Shown here: positions 33,799 to 46,117 of the stretch, piece by piece
How the letters are laid out: each line of letters begins with the position of its first letter
Position numbering within the stretch: the first letter of the stretch is position 1
From: Pogonophryne albipinna
Lineage: Eukaryota; Chordata; Actinopteri; Perciformes; Artedidraconidae
Assembly: GCA_028583405.1 (NCBI GenBank)
Contig: CM053260.1
Span: forward strand, 21,638,569 to 21,702,568
Length of the DNA: 64,000 nucleotides
Reading direction: 5' to 3'
Made by a program: the position numbers and the translations under genes
Notes under the pieces: model-generated
Seen by the model: the letters and a program-made list of their open reading frames with translations, nothing else
Databases searched by the model: none
What the model was told of the DNA's origin: nothing

Positions 33799-36700
33799 TT
33801 ACAAGTCCAACCTAGCCGGTCTCACCACGGCTCTCCCAGACCTGGTTCTCGGGGTAGGTGGCAGATCTTGAGCACCGGGCTCCGGAGGTTCTGCAATATG
33901 CGGCTCTGGACCACCTCCTGAATGCTGCTCAGCTGCATCCCTGCCGCTCTGCTCTGACGAGGAGTACATAGGGATGAGATGATGGCGATTACGCCGGACT
34001 GTCCCATGAGGTCCCTCAAGAATATAGGAGCGCGGCGTGTTGTGACTTCCCATAACCGTTCCACTCGCCTTCTGATCCGTGACCCAAACCTCTTTTCCCG
34101 GTGCAAGCCTCTCGAGACTTCTCACTCGGTGACGCAGGTTGTACCGCTGTGCATCCTTTATTCTCCTCTCTCTTTCTCGCAGAACCACAGCCTCTCTGTC
34201 GGGAAGAGCCGGATCCAGCAGCGCTGGTAATGTTGGCACCGTCGTGCGAAGCCTCCTCCCCATGAGAAGTTGCGCAGGGCTATACCCGTTTTGTAGTGGG
34301 GTGGCTCTGTAAGCCAGCAGAGCCAGATATGGGTCTGCTGCTTTCTTAAGGAGACTCTTTACAGTCTTCACAGCCCGTTCTGCCTCACCGTTGCTCTGTG
34401 GATATTTCGGGCTGCTGGTGACGTGTTTAAATCCATACGACTCTGCAAACTTTTCAAATGCCCTTCCCGAGAACTGCGGACCGTTGTCTGTGACCAGCGT
34501 CTCAGGGATACCATGTCGTGCAAAGATGGATTTGAGATGGTGGATTACATCTGTTGATTTTGTGGGTGTCAGCAAAGCCATTTCCACATACCTTGATGCA
34601 TAATCCACTACCAGCAGATATGACTTGCTTCCCAGCATAAACAAGTCGGCACCCAGTTTCTGCCATGGTCGGCCTGGGTATTGTGTTGGCATCAGCGGCT
34701 CTTTGGGGTTCTGTCTCTCCTTGCTGCATGTCCGGCAGTTGAGAACCAACTCATTCAGCTGCTGACTTAGCCCTGGCCACCATACAGACTGTCGGGCACG
34801 CTCCCTACACTTCACCACTCCTTGGTGACCTTCATGTGGTCTGGCGAGCACATCATTTCTCATTGTTGCGGGGATGACGAGTCTGTCCCCCTTTAACAGT
34901 AGTCCGTCCTTTACAGTTATGAACGCTTGTTCCGCCCAGTATAACTTTATGGCTGGTTCACTGTTGCTGTGTGCTGGCCATTTCTCTTCACACAGCTGCA
35001 TCACTCTTCCGCACACACTGTCCTTTGCCAACTGCTCTTTTAGCTCTTCCAGGTAAGCCGTGCTTGCTGGCAAACCATCGATAATCATGTCCACATAGAT
35101 ATTCGTGCTCTCGATGAACTCTTTTTCATCTGGTGTGGAGTCTCTTTTCACAGGTGCACGTGACAGTGTATCAGCCGTCCACAGGCTTTTCACTGGCACA
35201 TGTGTGATCGAGTAGGAATAACGCATCAGGCGCATCCGGAAACGTTGAATCCGTGGGGGAAGCGCATCCAATGCCTGAGACCCCAGGAGACTCAGTAGAG
35301 GTTTATGATCCGTTTCCAGCTCAAAGTGTCTACCGATGAGAAAGTTGCGAAACCTTTCACAAGCCCAGGTTAAGCCTAAAGCTTCCTTTTCTACCTGTGC
35401 GTATCTCTGCTCCGTCTGTGTGAGAGAACGCGACATATAGGCTACCGGCCTCCAATCCTCTTCCCATTTCTGCAGAAGCACACTCCCCAAGCCGTATGAT
35501 GATGCATCTGCTGAGACCTTGGTTTCTCTGTTTGTGTCATACATGGCTGGCACTGGTGGAGATATCAGAGAGTCTTTCAGATCTTGGAATGCTCTGGCCT
35601 GATCGATGCCCCACAGCCAGCAGTTCTTTTTGGAGAGCAGGTCTCGAAGTGGCTTGTCTCGCTCTGCTAGCTGCGGTATGAACTTCCCCAGCTGGTTGAC
35701 CATGCCTAGAAAGCTCCTCAGCTCGCTCACATTTTTCGGCTCTTCCATTTTCCTTACCGCCTCTGTCTTGCTCGGGTCTGGTCTAATGCCGCTAGCAGTG
35801 ATCACATGGCCCAGGTATGTCACCTCCTGTTTGGATATGTCACACTTTTCCACATTCAAGGTGATTCCTGCCTTTTGGATCTTCTCCAGCACAGCATACA
35901 GACGAGCGTCGTGCTCCTCCTGTGTTTGGCCCCACACCAGTACATCGTACATGTGACAGACGACCCCCTCTAGTCCCTCAGTTACCTCAGTTGTCATCCT
36001 GTTTGGGAAATGCTCAGGGGCTGAGGCTATGCCGAAAGGTAGCCGATTGAAGTGGTATCGGCCAAAGGGTGTGATGAACGTTGTGTACTTGGCTGAGCCT
36101 TTTGTTAGAGGTATTTGCCAAAACCCCATGTTTGCATCCAACTTGCTGAATATTTTGGCTCCAGCCAGCTTTCCCAGTGTTTCTTCCACTGAAGGTAGAA
36201 TGTATTTTTCTCGACACACAGACTCGTTCAGTTTAGTTAGATCCACACATATGCGAACAGCCCCTGTCTTTTTAGGCGCCACCACCATGCCAGCGCACCA
36301 ATCTGTAGGCTCCTCAACTCTGCTGATCACCCCCAGGTCTTCCATGCGGGACAGTTCCTCTTTGACTTTGTCCATCAGTGGCAGTGGAATCCTTCTAGGC
36401 GTCTTCAGAGAAAACGGTTGGGCTCCTGGTTTCAGCTTAATGGCATATGGCTGCCGCACCTCTCCAAGACCGCTGCATACTGTTGGGTAATTAGTCTTTA
36501 GCGTGTCCATAGTGACGTTGTCTAGTCGTGCCACTAGCTTCAGCGCTACACTGGCAGGCCTCCCGAGCAATGCTGTTTGCAAGCGTCGAATGACATACAC
36601 ATCCTCCATAAGTTCTCTCTCTCCTTTCTTCAGCAGCATACTAGCAAAGCCCACTACGTCTAAAGGATTTTTCCCTGGACCCCAAAGTGGCTTCCTTGGC

Positions 36701-36852
36701 TTTTGAAGAGCTGGTGGAGCTTTGTGCTTATAGACCTCCTTAAACACGGAGTGAGGAATGACTGTAACATCAGCCCCAGTGTCAATTTTTGAACTGCACG
36801 CTTTTGTTGTTAATGTCAATGTCTGCCATCCACGGATCATTGTCGGCCTCAA
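33799..36852 (-). CDS. pol: Pol polyprotein of the gypsy element (PR-RT-RH-IN)
   Basis: Open frame of 1017 codons. Protease: catalytic DTGADVTVIP at residues 24-33. Reverse transcriptase: about 150-350, with LDANMGFWQIPL (first Asp at 239) and LPFGIASAPEHF. The second catalytic motif, normally x-x-D-D, reads HMYD at 300-303, so one of the two adjacent Asp residues has become Tyr. RNase H: about 440-565, with D449, E490, D515 and D561 in place. Integrase: HHCC zinc finger 673-709, core catalytic residues D736, D789 and E825, then a C-terminal GPY/F-like segment near 945-960. Domain order is typical of Ty3/gypsy, of the type annotated as K02A2.6-like in fish. The frame opens at a TTG just after the gag stop and has no good start of its own, so it is normally expected as a Gag-Pol fusion. 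The changed HMYD predicts loss of polymerase activity. Confidence 0.95.
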   Translation of the reverse strand: MRPTMIRGWQTLTLTTKACSSKIDTGADVTVIPHSVFKEVYKHKAPPALQKPRKPLWGPGKNPLDVVGFASMLLKKGERELMEDVYVIRRLQTALLGRPASVALKLVARLDNVTMDTLKTNYPTVCSGLGEVRQPYAIKLKPGAQPFSLKTPRRIPLPLMDKVKEELSRMEDLGVISRVEEPTDWCAGMVVAPKKTGAVRICVDLTKLNESVCREKYILPSVEETLGKLAGAKIFSKLDANMGFWQIPLTKGSAKYTTFITPFGRYHFNRLPFGIASAPEHFPNRMTTEVTEGLEGVVCHMYDVLVWGQTQEEHDARLYAVLEKIQKAGITLNVEKCDISKQEVTYLGHVITASGIRPDPSKTEAVRKMEEPKNVSELRSFLGMVNQLGKFIPQLAERDKPLRDLLSKKNCWLWGIDQARAFQDLKDSLISPPVPAMYDTNRETKVSADASSYGLGSVLLQKWEEDWRPVAYMSRSLTQTEQRYAQVEKEALGLTWACERFRNFLIGRHFELETDHKPLLSLLGSQALDALPPRIQRFRMRLMRYSYSITHVPVKSLWTADTLSRAPVKRDSTPDEKEFIESTNIYVDMIIDGLPASTAYLEELKEQLAKDSVCGRVMQLCEEKWPAHSNSEPAIKLYWAEQAFITVKDGLLLKGDRLVIPATMRNDVLARPHEGHQGVVKCRERARQSVWWPGLSQQLNELVLNCRTCSKERQNPKEPLMPTQYPGRPWQKLGADLFMLGSKSYLLVVDYASRYVEMALLTPTKSTDVIHHLKSIFARHGIPETLVTDNGPQFSGRAFEKFAESYGFKHVTSSPKYPQSNGEAERAVKTVKSLLKKAADPYLALLAYRATPLQNGYSPAQLLMGRRLRTTVPTLPALLDPALPDREAVVLRERERRIKDAQRYNLRHRVRSLERLAPGKEVWVTDQKASGTVMGSHNTPRSYILEGPHGTVRRNRHHLIPMYSSSEQSGRDAAEQHSGGGPEPHIAEPPEPGAQDLPPTPRTRSGRAVVRPARLDL

Positions 36853-36858
36853 TGCTGC

Positions 36859-37728
36859 CTAAGAACAAGCTTTCCTCTTCTTCATTAATCTCATGCACGC
36901 TTTTAGCATATAATGTCCCATTTTCCCACATGCATGGCATTTTACATCCTTGGCTGGACACTCAGTCTTTACATGTGAAGGAGAACAACCACAGTTATAA
37001 CACTTTGCATCATTACCCTTGTTGTATTGTGGCTTGGCTTGGTAGCTATTAGCAGATTGAGCTTTGTTTTTAGCATATTTGCTACTGCTCTTAAACACTC
37101 TGTCCACTAATTTAGCGTCACATGCCTCAGTTCTATCGTCACCTCGCAGAGAAGATTGTTGCCGTTTCACCTCTTCACTCTGCCGAGCCATGGTAATAGC
37201 TTTTCCCAAGGTAAGGTCTGAGTCCAGTTGCATCCGTTCAGACAGCCGCTTATCCGTCAATCCGACAACAAGCCTGTCTCGAATGAGTTCATCATGTAGC
37301 ACTCCGTAGCTACAATGCTCCGCTAGTGCATATAGAGCTGTGACGAACGAGTCCACTGGTTCACCTTCTCCCTGTCTGCGCATATTAAACTTTGCCCGCT
37401 CATAAATGACATTTTTCTTGACAACGAAGAAGCCTTGAAAGCCATCCCGCACACCTTGGTAAGTGTCTCTCTGAGCCGCTGTGATAGTCAATCCACGTAA
37501 AATATCATCTGCTTCATCTCCCATGCAGTATATCAATGTGTTGACTTGATTCTCTTCTGAGCTACTGTTCAGACTACTTGCCAGGCGAAATCCCTCGAAC
37601 CGCCGTATCCATTTGTCCCATTCCTGCGGTCTTGAAAAGTCGAAAGGCTCCGGTGGATGGATGCTAAACGTAGCACTCGGTCCCGCCGCGGGTCGCGCTG
37701 CATCTCCGTTAGCATTCTCGTCTGCCAT
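36859..37728 (-). CDS. gag: Gag protein of the gypsy element
   Basis: 289 codons. The N-terminal part (residues 21-180) has the FSIHPPEPFDFSRPQEWDKW start and the helical capsid-like region of this fish gypsy family. A basic linker and two zinc knuckles follow: C243-C246-H252-C257 (CX2CX5HX4C) and C264-C267-H272-C278 (CX2CX4HX5C; the canonical spacing is CX2CX4HX4C). It binds and packages element RNA into virus-like particles. The frame ends at TAG 36861-36859, and pol continues in the same frame only three codons later. In between, a different frame carries the acidic linker and the first protease residues expected of the family, so the junction has suffered two indels in this copy, one near the second knuckle and one at a five-base A run (36786-36790 complement). 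Confidence 0.92.
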   Translation of the reverse strand: MADENANGDAARPAAGPSATFSIHPPEPFDFSRPQEWDKWIRRFEGFRLASSLNSSSEENQVNTLIYCMGDEADDILRGLTITAAQRDTYQGVRDGFQGFFVVKKNVIYERAKFNMRRQGEGEPVDSFVTALYALAEHCSYGVLHDELIRDRLVVGLTDKRLSERMQLDSDLTLGKAITMARQSEEVKRQQSSLRGDDRTEACDAKLVDRVFKSSSKYAKNKAQSANSYQAKPQYNKGNDAKCYNCGCSPSHVKTECPAKDVKCHACGKMGHYMLKACMRLMKKRKACS

Positions 37729-37809
37729 GTCCTCTTTCTTCCCTTTTCACCGTCAATTGGCTCCAAACAATACTTTTTCCGGGTCACACTCCACGTACTG
37801 TCGACAGGA

Positions 37810-37821
37810 CTTCTGACACCA
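37810..37821 (-). other. Primer-binding site, probably for tRNA-Leu
   Basis: On the minus strand TGGTGTCAGAAG lies five bases inside the 5' LTR. It matches the reverse complement of a vertebrate tRNA-Leu 3' end (CTTCTGACA plus CCA). The match is clear for 12 bases, then diverges. tRNA identity is from memory. Confidence 0.7.
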
Positions 37822-37826
37822 TGTTG

Positions 37827-38020
37827 TGTTATTCAATAATACACGTGAGTTCAACTGTCACAATTACGTGTCTCTTTATTGGTAGCCCACATGCTAGAAC
37901 ACACCTAGCTCACATGCTCCGTTACCATAACATGTCCTCTGCCTATGACGTCAATCAACCGTGCCCGTAAGGCTTCACTCCTATTGGCTAACACACACAC
38001 AGATATACAATAACACCACA
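37827..38020 (-). repeat. 5' LTR of the gypsy element
   Basis: 194 bp, identical by eye to the 3' LTR. As the 5' copy it would drive transcription leftwards. It carries CCAAT, the perfect CRE TGACGTCA (37946-37953) and AATAAA (complement of 37875-37880). Confidence 0.92.
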
Positions 38021-38695
38021 CACCCTACCCCTCCGTTTGCGCGTTCACGCGGAGGGTCCGCCATATTAAGGGCTGTTCCAAAGCAACGAGTGTGGAGCGG
38101 TGTGGAGGGGGAGTGGGCTATCAAGCCCTCAAACAGCGAGTCTGCATCGATGCTGACTTGAGACCGGTCTCTACCTGACCGGAGTCACGCTGTGTGTGTC
38201 CGTTGGGAAACAAGCTGTTAAAAAGTAGTTCCAGCAAACATCCACTGATAAACTACGATGTTAACAACCTCATGATGACCTCATAGTTTTTAACTTAGGA
38301 TCATACCTGTGTTTAGTCTAGAAAAAGGTAAAATTGTGCATTTTATTATAAAGTTGTGTATATATACAGACCGTTGCAAAAACTAAGAAGCTTATAAACA
38401 TCAGGTTCAAAACTAAAAGGGCTTTGAAACACAATGAAAGATGTTTGGAGTTTTATTTGAGTTATTAATTTAAACTTTTTGTCTAAGAGATGCTGATTTG
38501 AAACCGTTGTTACATATAGTTACAGCATTTCCTGTTTCTGCCGGAGAGAGGGGAGGCCGTCCCAAAGCTTGCTGCTGTATTTACTCCCTCCATCTGACAG
38601 GAGGAGCCTCGTTGAGCTGCGAGTGTGGCTACAGACGGAGTTCACTCCATCACGGAGGGGTAGGGTCGAGGGAGTGGTTTGGGATTGGGCCATAC

Positions 38696-39062
38696 TGTCA
38701 CGATCTGTCTGTGTTGTGTTTTGTCTTGTCTTTTTCTGTCTTTGGTTTCATGTTTTATTTTGAAAATTGTTCACCCCCTGTCTTGCCTGTTGCGTTCTGT
38801 CTGTTTCCCTCCTACCTGATTACCCGATTGTGTTCACCTGGTGTCCCTGTGTTTTCTCCTCCCTCCTCACCTGTGTCTTGTTTGTGTGATTAGTCTTGTG
38901 TGTATTTAAGTTTTGGTTTTTCTGTCTGTCATTGTTGGATCCTTGTTTGTCTTTGACTGTGTCACGGGGTAGTGTTCTGTTTTTGACGCTTTGGCCTTGG
39001 AATAAAGGTGTTTTTCTTTGAAATCTGCATTTGTGTCCTGCCTGCTTCACTCAACCCTGACA
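38696..39062 (+). mobile_element. Solo LTR with 5-bp target duplication
   Basis: It begins TGTCACGATCTGTCTG and ends CAACCCTGACA (TG...CA). It is flanked on both sides by CATAC (38691-38695 and 39063-39067). It contains a TATA-like GTATTTAAG near 38900 and a poly(A) signal AATAAA at 39001. No internal element sequence remains, so it is the product of LTR-LTR recombination. Sequence and size differ from the 194-bp gypsy LTR nearby. The orientation follows from the promoter-like and poly(A) signals. Confidence 0.88.
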
Positions 39063-39289
39063 CATACAGAAATGTAGCAACAACAACGGGAACGTTTGAG
39101 ATGAAATTTGGTACAGTTGGTCTTTTGGTTTAGTGCCAAAAACATGTTGACACTTTTTATAATGTTTAAATAAAAGTAAGCTAATTGATGAAACTTGACC
39201 GTTCAAGTCAGCTTTTTTTAAATGATTAGCTACACCTTCACATTACAGTGTATACATGTATATTTATTATAAGCATTTTTACAATAGTA

Positions 39290-39438
39290 ATTACATTTTT
39301 TTAAATAATTTTTCTGTATGTACTCTTATTTATAAATCTCACTTTCTCATACTTTGAGGATGTATCACACCAAGCCAAATCCTTATACTGCGAAATGGGA
39401 AATCCTTATTAGCAATAAACCTGCTTCTGATTCTGAAT
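39290..39438 (+). mobile_element. L2-type LINE 3' tail fragment
   Basis: It ends AGCAATAAACCTGCTTCTGA then TTCTGA, the characteristic L2/Maui 3' end. The preceding ATGTATCACACCAAGCCAAA corresponds to the 3'UTR of the better-preserved copy at 47.6 kb. No coding sequence remains. Confidence 0.65.
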
Positions 39439-41072
<1,634 letters not shown>

Positions 41073-41605
41073 TGTGGTCATGAACAATGTCCTCAACAAT
41101 AAATGTGAAATTGTACATGTTTAATATTGAAATGATTGAAAACTATGCCTCACTGCCCGATGGGACAATGAATACAATTGGTTTTGTTTCTTCTTTAATC
41201 ATTTTCTTGTCTGATAGCTGTGAATATATTAATGCTGAAGCTATTAACAACATTAAGTAGGTGTAATTTCAATCCCCAGATCTACCTATTGAAACGCTGA
41301 ACTTCTGTAAGTTTGAAAGGTTATATAAAACATACTTTTTTCAATATGCCCCTTCATAGAAAAACCGAGGTCAGCTTGAGGTCAAGTCAGTTAAGACAAA
41401 ATGAATGAATTCCAACAGTGAACCATTTTAATTGCACAGAAAGCCAAACAACCCACATATATTCTAGTATCACCAGCGTCATCCTCCTCTCTTCTGCTCA
41501 TCCAATCTGATGAAGGTATTCATTTAAGGAAATGTTTGAAATCATAACATGTAAAAACAAGGATTTTTTGCTATAGTAAAACATCAATTTAACTGCAGTT
41601 GTTAA

Positions 41606-42000
41606 CAAGGACATATTATACGCATTTTAAGGTTCATATTTGTACTGTGTGTCTCTACTGAAACATGTCTCCATGCTTTAATGTTCAAAAAGCTCTTTAG
41701 TTTCCTCATACTGCCTGTGTTGCAGCACCTCTTTTCACCCTCTGTCTGAAACCAGAGCCCAGTCTGCCCTGATTGGTTAGCTGGCCAGCTCTGTTTTGAT
41801 TGGTCAACCGCTTAGAGATGTCCATTGTCCGCCTTTCAGTTTATCATGTAAAATGTATCGGAGTGCTAGCCAATAGAAGCACGAGTGTTATGTAGTGATG
41901 TCACACAGTGAACAAAGTACTCCAATGGAGACGATTCAGAAAGAAAACCTATAGAACAGAGGAAAAGGAAACTCCATACAGCATAATAGGGCCCCTCTTG
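41606..42000. mobile_element. MITE of the GGACATATTATGC family
   Basis: The left end CAAGGACATATTATACGC follows a TTAA. The right end, reverse-complemented, reads CAAGAGGGGCCCTATTATGC. The internal sequence (GTTGCAGCACCTCTTTTCAC, CTGTCTGAAACCAGAGCCCA) is shared with the copy at 46907-47777. Non-coding. Confidence 0.55.
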
Positions 42001-43082
42001 TATGAATGTGTGCCTGCATGGCTATGTGTGTTTACAGTACTCTGCAGTTATTTTGCAATTGTGGTTACTCTTGTGAAACCTTCTTCAATTGATATAATGT
42101 TGTTGATAATTATTCTATATACGACAACAACAATGACCACCTCCTGACTGAAATGAACTGCTGTATTTGTCATATTCACATGCATTATGTAATCACTTTG
42201 TCTCGGATGAAACGATTTCCAACATTGCTAAGCTGGGCCTGTAGATTCTCTATCAGCATGAGCACAATGGTATAACCTTTTAAACAAAGGCTCACTTGCT
42301 CTGCCTCAGGCCACACTTGCCAGTTTGCTTTCTTGTCAAGGCTGAAAGGAGACGTACATGAAAGAGTGCACAAAGATGAAGGATGGAGAACATTGGTGAC
42401 AAGTCAAAACTCTGACAGACAGACGTGGAGAAGCTGATAGCTCTCTATTTACATGTCTGGAATTCACATTTACACATCAAACACTTGCTCGGCTTATTTA
42501 AAAGCCATGGGCTTCCAGAAGATGAGCAGAAAGGGAAATCAAAACAGGGAAATTGTTTTGTAAGCATATATGCACGCTGATGTGCACGCAAAAACACAAT
42601 AAATCTATCTGAATAAACAGGAAACAAAATGCACCCAGGAATATGCATGGAAAGATATGCACACAAACACAATGAGCAAGACATGACAACAACACACAAA
42701 CAAACATTTAGCTTTGATATCAGATATTCACACCAATATCAAGCGTTCATATCCACCAGCTGCTGTTAGGGTAAAGAGCCAATAGACTTAACATACTGCT
42801 GCATGACACACACTTAGATCAGAGTTCGCCTTTTTCTTTCAGTGTTGTTAATGAACACATCGTAAAGACAAGAGGTTATACTCACTCAAATGGATATAAA
42901 CATGTCTGTTAAGCAGATCGAGCGTTTAAATTAAACTACAGATGACTAAATGGCAAGCAACAGATTGTTGGTTAACACAGATTTTCTAAAAAATATCTGT
43001 TGTGAGTCTTCTGTAATTGCAGCCTTCCTGAGTTCAGTATTAAATGATACAAATCATAAATTCCTGTACATGTCCAGTTTAA
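42001..43082. other. Non-coding DNA, no gene seen
   Basis: No recognised gene or repeat terminus. Confidence 0.4.
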
Positions 43083-43251
43083 AGAGGACATATTATTCAT
43101 ATTTTTACGTTCAATCTTGTGATTTGGCTTTCACCTCGAATATGTTTACATACATTACTGTTGAAATAACACATTTGCCATCACACTGTCTCTCTGAATG
43201 TACCTGTAATCAGCTTCTGTCTTAAACGCTACATTTTAGCGCCTGTCCTCT
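43083..43251. mobile_element. Short TTAA-flanked MITE (169 bp)
   Basis: The element runs AGAGGACATATTATTC ... GCGCCTGTCCTCT, with AGAGGACA inverted at both ends and perfect TTAA on each side (43079-43082 and 43252-43255). A TTAA target is typical of piggyBac-like and some other superfamilies. No coding capacity. Confidence 0.7.
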
Positions 43252-43255
43252 TTAA

Positions 43256-44261
43256 GACCAATCGTTGAGGAAAAGTCCATTCTGCTGTATATCTTATTTC
43301 CCAGTTTGTGTTTTAGTAAGCACTCCAGTTACCCATATATTTATACCAATAAGCCTTGAAAAGTAGTTTTCATAATATGTCCAAGACATTTGATGTTTAA
43401 GCAAGCGCTTCACATTAAAACATTTTACCATTCACCTATCTGTCTTTGCCTTTTAAAACTGTCCCTGTCCAATATTTTCATTATGCAATGGTTAGTGTTT
43501 AGGCACAAAATGACTTGGTAACAGTTAAAATAATTGGTTATGGTTGGAAAACTTCGTGTTTTGGATTAAACTGTTAACATGGTAAAGGTTTGGAGCCCTT
43601 TGTTTTCATTCTTATTCCTTCACACTTCCAACCCGAGAGTGTAGTAAAGACTGGATATTAGTAACTTTTGTAATGCATTGTTAAATACTGCAGTTTGCAT
43701 GAGGACATTCATTCTTGCCCCGTTTGTTCAATTAATGTGTTTTATGATGTTAATTAATAAAACAATTCAAAGTGTTTCTAAAAGACCCCGCTATGAATTT
43801 AAGCAAATTAAAATGAACTACACGGTGGGGTAGATTTTTACACATTATTTGGTGGATAAGTCTTGGTTCTTTTACAGCTATTTCTGGAGCTGGAGAACAT
43901 TTAATGCTTCATTAACAATTACAAAAGAAACCTACGGTCTGGTCTGTTAAACAAAAGCTTATTCTATAACACTAAGGATTTGTAAAAACACACTCTTTAC
44001 ATTATGTTTAATCTGAGAATAAATGTCTGAGGCAACAGGTTTTGAAGGTTTGTGTCTCTGCCCTCATCTCTGATATTGATTTCACACCTGAGGCCAAATT
44101 GTTTTCAGCCCTGGACCTGAGTGGAGATGTGTGAAAGCTTGTTTTGTAGCATGGAGTTTGTTTTTTATTGTAACCCTAGTTATGCTTGACAGTGTAATGT
44201 GGTCAGAATTTCCGGTATCCAAAAGAAACTAAAAACCTGTATAACGGATTTAGTCAGATCT

Positions 44262-44297
<36 letters not shown>

Positions 44298-45093
44298 CTT
44301 TTATTTAATTTGTTATATATGGATCAACATTATTTTTTATGAAACTGAGCTGTGTATATCATTGCATTGGCTCCTTTTGCAAAGAAAAACAATCTACTGT
44401 TATGCGCGTCTCAATGTAAAGAATAATTTCTCTGACATTTAGCAGATGCCCTTAATCACAAGTCTAACCGTAAGTAGCACAATAAAGCAAGATGAAGTTC
44501 TCCTCATGCATGGCTTGACTCAAATCATGGGAGAACAATCTATGTGACGGTACGGATCCATCTTTTAATGTTATTCATGTATGTTAGTTCCTGGAAAACA
44601 TGCCTGGCGGCCATCGATCCTGAGCCGTTGGGCCCGGAGGCAGAAATGTCTTTATTGTATTTCACCTAAACCGCCCTTTCATACTTACAGTATCGACAGC
44701 TCATAAGGAGAGAGGATGAGACACAGAAGAACAGAGAGACAGAAGACCGCTTACTCTGGGCTAATTTGTTCCTGATCAGTCCATCCATTGTCTTCAGGCA
44801 CATAAAGAGGACATTACATAAGAAGTCCTGCACGAGTGATGGAAATATCAAGAGGTGTTACAATTCATTTGCACAGAGATAAAACATGTGTATATATAAC
44901 ACACAGAGAGAAGGAGAGATAGTTTTTACTGCAACGCATCCAAATATATCTAGACGATGTGTTACCAAATATGCAGGACCTATTTATGTCAGTGAGCATC
45001 AGTGCATCCCACTTACAGACACAGAGCACTGCTTCCACTCTTCAGTACAGCGGGGCATACAGTTTGTGTCACACACATGGAGACAGTCTTATT
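43256..45093. other. Non-coding DNA with a GT microsatellite
   Basis: Besides the GT run at 44264, a stretch near 44435-44475 (ATTTAGCAGATGCCCTTAATC) resembles an inverted, decayed V-SINE tail. No gene seen. Confidence 0.35.
44264..44295 (+). repeat. (TG)16 microsatellite
   Basis: About 32 bp of uninterrupted TG/GT. Confidence 0.95.
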
Positions 45094-45101
45094 GTTTAGG
45101 G

Positions 45102-46109
45102 CAGGGGTGGGGAACCTCCGGAGACCATTTGGTACGGCCCTCGAGGTAATTTATAAACACACGCAAAAAAGAAAAAATTAAAGAAATCTAGACCGCAAAA
45201 AAATTAAACAAACGAGTGACTGTTTTTCCTGGCCATGGTCAGGGTCGTTGAACACAACACGAGCCTAACGTGTCATCACGTGGTATATGTCTCGTCTGAC
45301 AGGGCTGTAACTCCGGCACTTCAGAAATTGCAGTACCCATAAGGAGCCGTACACATGCCGCAGTTTTTGCGTGTCTGTGTCTTTAGTTGTAAGCCCAGTG
45401 GCGATCTGTTCATCTGTCATACTGATCATACAGTCAATAACTTTGTTGTTATTAGCATCTGGTTTGCTAGCTATGCTAACGAATATAAGAAGCTTTTTCT
45501 ACAACCAGTGAGGTAAAGGCACATCTTTACATGATCATTATAAAAAAATAAGAGAATAAAGTAAACTGGTATAAAATACTATATGACAGTAAAAAAAAGT
45601 TGTTATTAATAAACAATAATACAGTTTGAAAGGAGAGTGATTTGTAAAATATCCATAAAGAATAATAAAATCTGTTTACAGTTCTGTTTCATATGGGTGT
45701 TGAGAGATGTATCCAGAGATCTCCTAATGTTGCTCTCAGTGCACCAGATTGATGCTTTTAACTTCAACATTTGAAGCATGCCCCCGGACCCCCCTAGAGG
45801 AGGTTAGGTCCCCCTCCCACTTAAATCATGTTCACATGGATAGGAAACTAAATACATTTGCACACATCTTGTGTCCATATCTTTCTGTTTTGGTGTTCAT
45901 GCCACACCGTGCACGTGCATGCATGCGCGAGTCATGGTAAAATGTCTGGATTAAGAGGTTGATTTTTCTTTGCACAGCATGAAAGAAAGGTGAAATGAAT
46001 GGGCTGTGATTTTAGTATTTTTAAGCAGAGGTCAATAATTTGTACGGCCCTCGGAGGATGTTGAAAACATTTAAATGGCCCTTGAGAGGAAAAAGGTTCC
46101 CCACCCCTG
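45102..46109. mobile_element. hAT-type transposon, non-autonomous, with perfect 8-bp target duplication
   Basis: It starts CAGGGGTGGGGAACCTCCGG and ends AAAAGGTTCCCCACCCCTG, giving 15-base inverted ends, with exact flanking octamers GTTTAGGG (45094-45101 and 46110-46117). Both subterminal regions repeat TACGGCCCTCG. At 1008 bp it has no transposase frame. A fragment of the same family sits inside the hAT at 9371. Confidence 0.9.
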
Positions 46110-46117
46110 GTTTAGGG

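Larger units (their letters stand above)
33348..38020 (-). mobile_element. Ty3/gypsy LTR retrotransposon, full-length
   Basis: The element is 4673 bp, transcribed leftwards, with two 194-bp LTRs that I read as identical, a primer-binding site, gag, pol (protease, reverse transcriptase, RNase H, integrase) and a polypurine tract, in the normal order. No envelope gene. Identical LTRs imply recent insertion. However, gag and pol are separated by a stop and a double frame change, and the reverse transcriptase catalytic motif is altered, so this copy is probably not autonomous. Confidence 0.93.
33301..38691. mobile_element. Non-autonomous TIR transposon split by a gypsy insertion
   Basis: The left part (33301-33343) reads GGCCCATGCCCAATCCGCTC then CCTACACCCTACCCC. 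The right part ends GGGGTAGGGTCGAGGGAGTG then GTTTGGGATTGGGCC, an imperfect inverted match. Removing the gypsy element leaves about 715 bp with a GC-rich core (CGTTTGCGCGTTCACGCGGAGGG near 38032). No transposase is visible. The right edge was later hit by a solo LTR. Confidence 0.55.

Noticed and set aside
36850..36852. Pol start codon
   Set aside because: The codon is TTG, not ATG, and merely follows the gag stop; I do not regard it as a genuine initiation site.
33979..37816. Plus-strand frames across the gypsy element
   Set aside because: Antisense shadows of gag and pol.
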